Part shown: piece after piece, positions 1 through 4,945 of the stretch
Layout of the letters: the number at the start of each line of letters is the position of its first letter
Position numbering within the stretch: the stretch's first letter is position 1
Source: Promethearchaeota archaeon
GTDB taxonomy: Archaea; Asgardarchaeota; Lokiarchaeia; Sigyniarchaeales; SOKP01
Reading direction: 5' to 3'
Length of the DNA: 7,240 nt
NCBI GenBank assembly: GCA_019894815.1
Contig: JAGXNU010000106.1
Location: 1-7,240 of the forward strand
Made by a program: the position numbers and the translations under genes
The notes under the pieces: generated by a model
Told to the model about the DNA's origin: nothing
The model's database searches: none
What the model saw: the letters and a program-made list of their open reading frames with translations, nothing else

Positions 1-1
1 A

Positions 2-391
2 GGTAAAGCTGCAGATAAATTTGGAAGAAAAAAATTTGTACCTTTATCCATATTACTTGTCAGTATTGGATTCTTTACAATGCCATTTGCGGGGATATTT
101 GTCAACAAGATCTTATTTATATTTAGTCTGCCATTTGTATTAGTTGGAGTATTATCATTACTCATTCCTCTTAATGCGTGGTCCCAAGATTTACTCCCTA
201 ATGAAAAACGTGGAAAATTTACGGGTATCTTTAACATTGTTAATACACTTTCTCAAATCGTTGGTTCGTTTGCAGGAAGGATCATCGCAACGATATTTGG
301 CATTTCTTGGATATTTGTCTTAGGACCAGTATTTTTCATGGCTTCAATTCCGTTATTCTTAAAGGTAAAAGAAACTGTTAAAATAAAATAA
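2..391 (+). CDS. MFS transporter, C-terminal fragment (start outside window)
   Basis: The reading frame is open from the first bases of the window, so this is the 3' end of a longer gene; the internal ATG at 80 is not the start. The 129 visible residues begin with a loop motif GKAADKFGRKK, the MFS motif A (DxxGRK). Four hydrophobic segments follow, at about residues 13-26, 30-55, 72-98 and 99-118, with a second loop motif LPNEKRG at 65-71. This matches the cytoplasmic loop 8-9 and helices 9-12 of a 12-helix inner-membrane transporter. The protein ends with the charged tail VKETVKIK. The substrate cannot be read from the fragment. A second, complete MFS gene lies about 2.3 kb downstream on the same strand, which suggests the two may serve related solutes. 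The family call is firm and the substrate is unknown. Confidence 0.9.
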   Translation, partial: GKAADKFGRKKFVPLSILLVSIGFFTMPFAGIFVNKILFIFSLPFVLVGVLSLLIPLNAWSQDLLPNEKRGKFTGIFNIVNTLSQIVGSFAGRIIATIFGISWIFVLGPVFFMASIPLFLKVKETVKIK

Positions 392-397
392 AATCAT

Positions 398-410
398 TAA
401 TTTTTTTTTT
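398..410 (+). terminator. Oligo-T transcription end after the partial MFS gene
   Basis: An uninterrupted run of ten T residues (401-410) starts 9 bases after the MFS stop codon, with no hairpin before it. Archaeal RNA polymerase commonly terminates at such U-tracts without a stem. A second T8 tract lies at 485-492, just before the Ino1 promoter region, and may act as a back-up. Confidence 0.55.
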
Positions 411-428
411 AATATTTGCAATAGCTAT

Positions 429-445
429 AGTTATCATGGATAACT
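429..445. repeat. Short dyad between the MFS gene and ino1
   Basis: A perfect inverted repeat with 7-bp arms (AGTTATC and GATAACT) and a 3-base centre. An overlapping alternative dyad, ATGGA at 436-440 and TCCAT at 446-450, would form a competing hairpin with a TAACT loop. It lies about 50 bases upstream of the proposed Ino1 TATA box and downstream of the oligo-T terminator. It could be an operator or simply a chance dyad in A/T-rich DNA. Confidence 0.3.
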
Positions 446-493
446 TCCATAATATTAAAATTGTCATAATCCTAATAAGGAGGCTTTTTTTTC

Positions 494-501
494 TATAAAA
501 T
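494..501 (+). promoter_or_regulatory. Candidate archaeal TATA box for ino1
   Basis: TATAAAAT lies 50 bases upstream of the ino1 ATG, which predicts a transcription start near 520-526 and a leader of about 20 bases. The bases before it are T-rich rather than the purine-rich BRE normally expected. No Shine-Dalgarno sequence is seen immediately before the ATG, which fits a short or weakly structured leader. Confidence 0.4.
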
Positions 502-543
502 ATTTCAATATGATTTAACTATTATACTTTAGTTGAAAATATT

Positions 544-1635
544 ATGGCGAATACGATCAAAACAGTTTTAATAGGTATCGGAGATGTTGCAAGTGCCTTA
601 GTACAAGGCGTAGAAAATTACAAGAAAAATCCCGATAAAATTTTAGGATTGTTACCTGAAATTAAGCAATATAAAGTGAGTGATATTGAATTTGTTTTAG
701 GTATAGATGTAAATGCTAATAAAGTAGGACAAGATCTAAGTGAAGCAATATTTAGTGAACCAAATTGCAACATGGAATTATTTAAACCAACTTTTTTGAA
801 TGCACCTGTAATTAAAGGACCTGTTCTGGATGGTTTAAACAGCAATATAAGGGAAATAATTCCTTTAGATGAAAATCAGGATGAATCAGATATTGTTCAT
901 GAATTAAAACAGAGAAAAGCAGATGTAGTAGTGATTCTCCTTCCAACAGGATGCCACGAAGCTGTAAAATATTATGCTAATGCCGCTTTAGAAGCAGGCG
1001 CATGTATTATCAACGGAATGCCCTCTCATGTTGCTAAAGATCCACAGCTCATAGTTAAGGCGGAAGAGTTAAATCTTTCAATCATTGGTGATGATGTTAA
1101 ATCTCAAATCGGTGCTACTATAATACACCGTTCTTTAGCGAACCTTTTTCCCATGCGAGGAGCCATACTTGATAAAACAATTCAATTAGATTGGGGAGGT
1201 TCTTCAGATTTTTGCAATTTACTTACTCCAAAACCAGATGGGCGATTAGTATATGAAGAAGGAAAACGACAGTCAAAAACAGAAGCCGTAATTTCTAGAC
1301 TACCAAATAGGGATGAAATAGATTGTCGAATTTCTGCAGTTGACTACATCCCCTTTTTAAAGAATCAAAAGGAAGCATACATGAGATTGGAAGGGCGGAT
1401 TTTTGGAGGAGCTCCCGTTAGGGTTGATATCACAATGTTTGTAGAGGATGGAAATAATTCTGCAGGTATAATCGCTGATTGTATTCGTGTTTCAAAAATT
1501 GCGAAAGATCGACATGTAGGTGGTGTTTTACAATCCGCCTGTTCCTTTTTTAACAAACATCCTCCAGAGCAATTAGAGGATCATGAAGCTAAAGAAAGAT
1601 TAACTGAGTTTTTACAAGGAAAGAGAGAAAGATAA
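544..1635 (+). CDS. ino1: myo-Inositol-3-phosphate synthase, archaeal type
   Basis: Cytosolic NAD-dependent enzyme that isomerises D-glucose 6-phosphate to 1D-myo-inositol 3-phosphate, the entry step to all inositol compounds. The 363-residue length is usual for the archaeal/bacterial family. An N-terminal Rossmann nucleotide-binding loop GIGDVASALV (11-20) is followed by a strand ending in D55 (GIDVNANKVGQDLSEAIF). The most diagnostic block is GDDVKSQIGATIIHR (182-196). After it come LDWGGSSDF (215-223), SKTEA (244-248), DYIPFLKNQKEAY (267-279) with candidate catalytic lysines K273 and K276, and EGRIFGGAPVRVD (283-295). The C-terminus carries the conserved KHPPEQ (338-343). The ATG start puts the nucleotide-binding strand close to the N-terminus, as expected. 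In archaea the product feeds archaetidylinositol lipids and, in some thermophiles, di-inositol phosphate. Here the gene is surrounded by ATP-grasp and MFS genes, so the product may also be used in a soluble pathway. Confidence 0.96.
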   Translation: MANTIKTVLIGIGDVASALVQGVENYKKNPDKILGLLPEIKQYKVSDIEFVLGIDVNANKVGQDLSEAIFSEPNCNMELFKPTFLNAPVIKGPVLDGLNSNIREIIPLDENQDESDIVHELKQRKADVVVILLPTGCHEAVKYYANAALEAGACIINGMPSHVAKDPQLIVKAEELNLSIIGDDVKSQIGATIIHRSLANLFPMRGAILDKTIQLDWGGSSDFCNLLTPKPDGRLVYEEGKRQSKTEAVISRLPNRDEIDCRISAVDYIPFLKNQKEAYMRLEGRIFGGAPVRVDITMFVEDGNNSAGIIADCIRVSKIAKDRHVGGVLQSACSFFNKHPPEQLEDHEAKERLTEFLQGKRER

Positions 1636-1646
1636 CCATATCTGAT

Positions 1647-2582
1647 TTAATATTGACTTTTAACTTTTATTAGTCCCTTATTAAGTTGCTCTCTCATGCT
1701 AATTACATTGTAAACATGATCTGCTATCAAGCTAATACCTTCAGGAATGCTTCGAAAACTAGGGAAATCATTAATATCAACAATAAAATCCCCATCTTTG
1801 GTATTTATATAATCAACACCATAAATTGTCATGCCCAATTTGCGCCCAATTCTAATGATTCTCCTTTTAAGCTTTTCATCAATGAGAGTTCTAATATGCA
1901 TCAATTCTAATGGTGATAAATTATCATTTTTTTGTAATCGATTATGAGAGGTAATTGAAACAATCCATTGTCCTATAACATAAGCTTTATTAACGTTTTC
2001 ATACGCCCCGAGATATTCTTGTAAGAATAACTCGCTTTCATTATAGCCATTTATCAAGGCATGTAGTTCTTCTTTATTCTTAGCGATCCCTATAATTCTT
2101 TCATTTTTCGGCAAATTTGGTATATTATGAGCATCTAGTTTGATAATAATTTCATTTCCATCTGTTAACGCACTATCTGCTTGTTGGAGAGTATTGTAGG
2201 TCTTTGGAATATTTACTTTCTTACAATTTCCTTCAATATATTGAAATGTCGCTTTTCTGCTCTCGCATATTTTAACTGAATCCAAAGAATTTAGAATGGG
2301 TATATTGGGAGAAACTTGTTTCACGGCCTTATATACAATTTCATTTTCTTCTTGAGTTGTTAGCTTTACGATTAAAAAGACAACCGGATACTTTTTCAAG
2401 CGTTTCTCAAGATATTTCGCATTAAACGAATCTAATCCTGTTTTCATAAAATTGATCAGAGCGATGTTATAGTTTTTAAGCAAAAATGATTTAATTTTTG
2501 TTAAAACTTCAATATCTCTATTACAAATGGCTCCAATGTATAACTTTTTTAAATTATTTGCCAAAATTATTTGCCAAAACAA
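1647..2582 (-). CDS. ATP-grasp protein, ITPK1-like (candidate inositol phosphate kinase)
   Basis: A 311-residue soluble protein with an N-terminal alpha/beta domain (about 12-100) and a C-terminal ATP-grasp fold. Features include IPILNS (94-99), the nucleotide lysine K148 in IIIKLDAHN, the hinge FLQEYL (186-191), the strand KAYVIGQW (199-206), and metal ligands D257 (YGVDYI), D269 and N271 (VDINDFPSF, 268-276, then IPEG at 279-282). LQE, KxYVIG and DINxFPxxxxxPE resemble inositol tetrakisphosphate 1-kinases more than classic RimK. The usual glycine-rich loop is replaced by a segment around 149-163. Placement as an inositol phosphate kinase is an inference strengthened by convergent ino1, 11 bp away; RimK-like ligase is the alternative. 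The start shown is a TTG at 2582; a second in-frame TTG at 2564 would give a 305-residue protein starting MANNLKKLYIG and is at least as likely. Both TTGs sit in or beside a tandem duplication. Confidence 0.8.
   Translation of the reverse strand: MFWQIILANNLKKLYIGAICNRDIEVLTKIKSFLLKNYNIALINFMKTGLDSFNAKYLEKRLKKYPVVFLIVKLTTQEENEIVYKAVKQVSPNIPILNSLDSVKICESRKATFQYIEGNCKKVNIPKTYNTLQQADSALTDGNEIIIKLDAHNIPNLPKNERIIGIAKNKEELHALINGYNESELFLQEYLGAYENVNKAYVIGQWIVSITSHNRLQKNDNLSPLELMHIRTLIDEKLKRRIIRIGRKLGMTIYGVDYINTKDGDFIVDINDFPSFRSIPEGISLIADHVYNVISMREQLNKGLIKVKSQY
2551..2579. repeat. 13-bp tandem duplication at the 5' end of the ITPK-like gene
   Basis: The unit TTATTTGCCAAAA occurs at 2554-2566 and again, directly adjacent, at 2567-2579. 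Because AAA precedes both copies, 16 bases match at period 13 across 2551-2579. The unit is not a multiple of three, and it covers the first residues of the longest reading frame and the internal TTG candidate start. It looks like a replication-slippage duplication near the translation start. Confidence 0.9.
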
Positions 2583-2589
2583 CCCTTCA

Positions 2590-2612
2590 GTTTAAGTTTT
2601 ATTAAACTAAAC
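2590..2612. promoter_or_regulatory. Imperfect dyad in the leader of the minus-strand ATP-grasp gene
   Basis: GTTTAAGTTT (2590-2599) and AAACTAAAC (2604-2612) pair over nine positions with one bulged A and a TATT loop. The dyad lies just downstream of the minus-strand TATA box and spans the expected transcription start. It could be a repressor site or an mRNA 5' hairpin. It is built only of weak A/T-rich arms, so chance is possible. Confidence 0.4.
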
Positions 2613-2616
2613 AAAG

Positions 2617-2624
2617 TATATAAA
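2617..2624 (-). promoter_or_regulatory. TATA box for the ITPK-like gene
   Basis: Read on the minus strand this is TTTATATA, a consensus archaeal TATA box. Transcription would start about 25 bases downstream, near 2594-2596. That leaves a leader of about 12 bases to the TTG at 2582 or about 30 bases to the TTG at 2564. It is the clearest promoter in the divergent region. Confidence 0.55.
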
Positions 2625-2673
2625 TATATTGATAAGTTGACGCCTTAATGATGATTTCTTTAGGAGATCTCTC

Positions 2674-2681
2674 TTTTTAAA
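2674..2681 (+). promoter_or_regulatory. Possible TATA box for the complete MFS gene
   Basis: TTTTTAAA lies 51 bases before the MFS ATG, which predicts a start near 2702. A competing A/T-rich element, TTTTTATTTAA at 2702-2712, would instead give an almost leaderless transcript. The two cannot be told apart by eye. Confidence 0.3.
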
Positions 2682-2731
2682 ACAGATTAAAGCTAAAAAG
2701 GTTTTTATTTAATGCAATTATGTAAAAGAAT

Positions 2732-3988
2732 ATGTCGAAAATTGACGCATTAGCTAAAAATAAGGAAGAAGAACAAGATTCAAATTTAAGATCTGGTAGA
2801 TATCAATGGTTTATTGTTGTATTCATGGGTTTAGTCGGAATGGTTGACAATAATCTGAACTTAATGGAGAATGTTGCGATTCCTTATATTTTAGATGAAT
2901 TTTCAATGGAAGCTACTGAATTTGCTCTTATTCAAGCATTATTTGGAATTGTTACTTTTGCTGTATTTTTCTTAGCGTGGTTTTTTGATGCTTTTGGAAG
3001 GAAAAAAGGAGTTCTAGTTTTAATGCTTGTAATGGGTATTCCCGCGTTACTCATAGTGTTCCTATCCCAAAACGTCTTCTTGTTTTTTATTTGGTATTCA
3101 ATCGTGATTACTGCCACTCTTTCAAATACTTGGGAGGTGGTCGTGAGTGAGGAATCTCCAGCGAAAAAAAGGGGCCTTTATGGAGGTATCGCAACATTAG
3201 TTAGCCTATTACCACTTTATGCAATTTTAGGTGTTCGCATTGCTGATGGTCTCGGTTGGAGATGGACTTATGGGATATTTGGAATAATAGTACTAGTACT
3301 ACTTATTCCTTGGTGTAAACTCAAAGAAACCCAAAGATGGACAGATAACCACGCCAAAAGGGATCATGAGAAGCTTAAAATCAAAAAAGCAATCAAATCT
3401 CTTAACAAAAAAGATTGGACCTATATATTAATATGTACTCTTGTATATGGGCTCTGGACTATCTCTTTCAAACTTGGATCATCTTGGGGAGGATATTATT
3501 ATCTATCTGTTAGAACAGAATATGCAGCTCAATGGAGTACTATCTTATTAATCGGAGGATTATTAATTTTAGTAGGAGCATTGACTTCAGGCGTGATCAT
3601 GGATAAAATCTCGCGAAAGGTAACTTTAATCGTTGGTTGTGTTGGTTCAGTTCTAAGTTTTACTTTCCTCGGGTTGACAGGATCTCCTATTGCTTTCTGG
3701 TGTGCATATTTCTTCTTTCCAATAGTATTTACATGGATCATGGTCTACTTTTCTGAGGTTTTTAGAACAGAGATTAGAAGTACCGCTATTGGAATTGCTG
3801 CTACAGGCGTTAGAATCTCATATGTATTAGGCCCATTATTAGCATCTGCTTTATTGGCTACATTTCCAACAATGGAAATGTTCTGGATCATTGGAGGTCT
3901 ATTCATGATTATTCCATTGTTCTCCTTACTACTTAAACCGTATGAAACAAAAGGAAAAACATTGGAAGAAATCCAAGAAGAAAGATAA
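2732..3988 (+). CDS. MFS transporter, sugar/metabolite-proton symporter-like
   Basis: A complete 418-residue, 12-helix membrane protein. The cytoplasmic N-terminus (1-22) is charged, and helix 1 carries D39. Motif A follows helix 2 as FFDAFGRKKG (84-93), with its second copy GVIMDKISRKV (287-297). ESPAKKRG (141-148) matches the ExPxxRG motif after helix 4, GWRW (175-178) and KETQRW (198-203) flank helix 6, and a charged central loop spans about 197-228. FSEVFRTEIRSTAIG (340-354) with R361 follows helix 10, as in sugar porters and metabolite:H+ symporters. These features suggest uptake or export of a sugar, polyol or organic acid. Inositol is attractive because of ino1 nearby, but nothing in the sequence fixes the substrate. 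The gene is divergent from the ITPK-like gene and lies upstream of, but not tightly linked to, the next ATP-grasp pair. The ATG has no evident Shine-Dalgarno sequence. Confidence 0.92.
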   Translation: MSKIDALAKNKEEEQDSNLRSGRYQWFIVVFMGLVGMVDNNLNLMENVAIPYILDEFSMEATEFALIQALFGIVTFAVFFLAWFFDAFGRKKGVLVLMLVMGIPALLIVFLSQNVFLFFIWYSIVITATLSNTWEVVVSEESPAKKRGLYGGIATLVSLLPLYAILGVRIADGLGWRWTYGIFGIIVLVLLIPWCKLKETQRWTDNHAKRDHEKLKIKKAIKSLNKKDWTYILICTLVYGLWTISFKLGSSWGGYYYLSVRTEYAAQWSTILLIGGLLILVGALTSGVIMDKISRKVTLIVGCVGSVLSFTFLGLTGSPIAFWCAYFFFPIVFTWIMVYFSEVFRTEIRSTAIGIAATGVRISYVLGPLLASALLATFPTMEMFWIIGGLFMIIPLFSLLLKPYETKGKTLEEIQEER

Positions 3989-4000
3989 AACTACTAAAAA

Positions 4001-4020
4001 TTATTTTTTTTATTTTACTT
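4001..4020 (+). terminator. T-rich transcription end after the MFS gene
   Basis: A T-rich stretch containing a T8 run (4004-4011) starts 13 bases after the MFS stop codon, without a preceding GC stem. It is typical of archaeal U-tract termination. It suggests that the downstream ATP-grasp pair has its own promoter. Confidence 0.5.
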
Positions 4021-4024
4021 ATAT

Positions 4025-4033
4025 TTATTTAAA
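4025..4033 (+). promoter_or_regulatory. Possible TATA box for the ATP-grasp pair
   Basis: TTATTTAAA lies in an A/T-rich stretch and overlaps the left edge of a strong dyad. It would place the transcription start near 4053-4058 and give a leader of about 50 bases before the TTG at 4108. The surrounding DNA is uniformly A/T-rich, so the exact box is uncertain. Confidence 0.3.
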
Positions 4034-4062
4034 TTCTATGGGATTTATTAATAAATAGAATT
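4032..4062. promoter_or_regulatory. Strong composite dyad upstream of the ATP-grasp pair
   Basis: Perfect 8-bp arms AATTCTAT (4032-4039) and ATAGAATT (4055-4062) enclose a perfect 14-bp palindrome, ATTTATTAATAAAT (4043-4056). Folded as RNA or as a cruciform, it gives a stem with a GGG bulge on one side. Its place between the T-rich end of the MFS gene and the start of the next gene, across the expected transcription start, suggests an operator for a dimeric regulator. A processed 3' hairpin of the MFS transcript is the alternative. Confidence 0.5.
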
Positions 4063-4095
4063 AAGAAAAAGCAAGGTATTGAACTATAAGAATTT

Positions 4096-4100
4096 GGGGT
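4096..4100 (+). promoter_or_regulatory. Weak ribosome binding site deciding the TTG start at 4108
   Basis: GGGGT lies 7 to 8 bases before the TTG at 4108, a suitable distance for a Shine-Dalgarno contact. It is only a partial match to the anti-Shine-Dalgarno sequence. The next in-frame ATG would remove 23 residues, including the first beta strand, so the TTG is preferred. Confidence 0.4.
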
Positions 4101-4107
4101 TAATTTA

Positions 4108-4926
4108 TTGGTAACGCTTGGGTTAATCATCGACGAATATCATTTGGAAAAAAAAGTATCAGAATTCCTAAAATACATGCAAGGTAAAGCCAAAATTAAT
4201 CTCTATGTTGAAGAAAGATACTTACTTGACTTTTCAAACATGAATTTCAAAGAAGACATCTTTTTTATAAAAGCAAAAGGGGATGTGGTTATAAATCTTG
4301 CGAAACTAATAGAACGTGAAACCCACATCCCAATAATCAACTCACCAACGAGTATTTGGTTATGTTATAATAGATTTCTGAATAGCACGTTATTAAAGAA
4401 AGTTGGGATTAGAGTTCCAGAATTTTCCTTGAATCCCATCGGAGAAGACCCTCCTTTTCAGAATTACATAGTTAAAAATATACGAGATCAAAAAAATTAT
4501 GCCTTCAATCCTTTAATCAAAGAGAAGGAAGGAAAAATCACTGTTCGTGATGAAAGAGCTTTAATTGAAGCTCAAGGAGGGAAAGAGAATTATCAATATT
4601 TGTATTACCAACAATTCGTTAAAAGTCAATGGGAATATAAAGTGTATTGTATAGGAGACGAGCTTTTTTTCTCCAAGCAAATACCTCTTTTAATCGATCC
4701 AGATAAAATGAAATCTAGAAGGATTATCAAAGAAATACCAGAACTGAGAGAAATTGCCTTGAAGGCAATAAAAGCTGTGGGTTTAAAAATTGCGTCTATA
4801 GATTTTCTTCAATCTAAAAATGGTGATTTCTACCTTACTGATATCAATTCCTCTCCAAATTTCAATTATATACAGAATGGTGTCAAAATAGTTGGCGATT
4901 ATTTGATTAGAATTGCGAAAGCTTAA
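4108..4926 (+). CDS. ATP-grasp protein, related to the ITPK-like protein at 1647-2582
   Basis: A 272-residue soluble protein and first gene of a two-gene unit. The N-terminal alpha/beta domain starts TLGLIIDEY and includes FFIKAKGD (52-59) and IPIINS (74-79). The ATP-grasp part has candidate nucleotide lysine K123 (IVKN), hinge YYQQF (166-170), strand YKVYCIGDE (177-185), and metal ligands D232 (IDFL), D245 and N247 (TDINSSPNF). The KVYxIG strand and DIN motif align by eye with the protein at 1647-2582, so the two look like diverged paralogues. There is no glycine-rich ATP loop; the segment after K123 is basic and asparagine-rich. The enzyme should form a phosphoryl-activated intermediate or transfer phosphate; its substrate is unknown. 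An inositol phosphate kinase role is plausible from context, and a RimK-like ligase is the alternative. The start is a TTG. Confidence 0.8.
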   Translation: MVTLGLIIDEYHLEKKVSEFLKYMQGKAKINLYVEERYLLDFSNMNFKEDIFFIKAKGDVVINLAKLIERETHIPIINSPTSIWLCYNRFLNSTLLKKVGIRVPEFSLNPIGEDPPFQNYIVKNIRDQKNYAFNPLIKEKEGKITVRDERALIEAQGGKENYQYLYYQQFVKSQWEYKVYCIGDELFFSKQIPLLIDPDKMKSRRIIKEIPELREIALKAIKAVGLKIASIDFLQSKNGDFYLTDINSSPNFNYIQNGVKIVGDYLIRIAKA

Positions 4927-4931
4927 AATGT

Positions 4932-4936
4932 GAGGT
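4932..4936 (+). promoter_or_regulatory. Shine-Dalgarno site for the TTG start at 4946
   Basis: GAGGT sits 9 bases before the TTG at 4946 and is the best ribosome binding site in the window. A closer ATG at 4941 is out of frame and would encode only Met-Ile before a stop that overlaps the TTG region. The site therefore supports TTG as the real start. Confidence 0.6.
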
Positions 4937-4945
4937 AAATATGAT

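Noticed and set aside
476..483. AAGGAGG-like sequence upstream of ino1
   Set aside because: A strong Shine-Dalgarno match, but about 60 bases before the ATG, upstream of the proposed TATA box, and with no start codon of a sensible frame at proper spacing.
618..845. Minus-strand open frame inside ino1
   Set aside because: It lies wholly antisense to a strongly conserved gene and its translation shows no recognisable domain.
1365..1556. Minus-strand open frame inside the 3' part of ino1
   Set aside because: Antisense to the conserved KHPPEQ and GGAPVRV blocks; no independent coding signal.
1686..1910. Plus-strand open frame inside the ITPK-like gene
   Set aside because: Antisense to the ATP-grasp metal-binding region; a shadow of the real gene.
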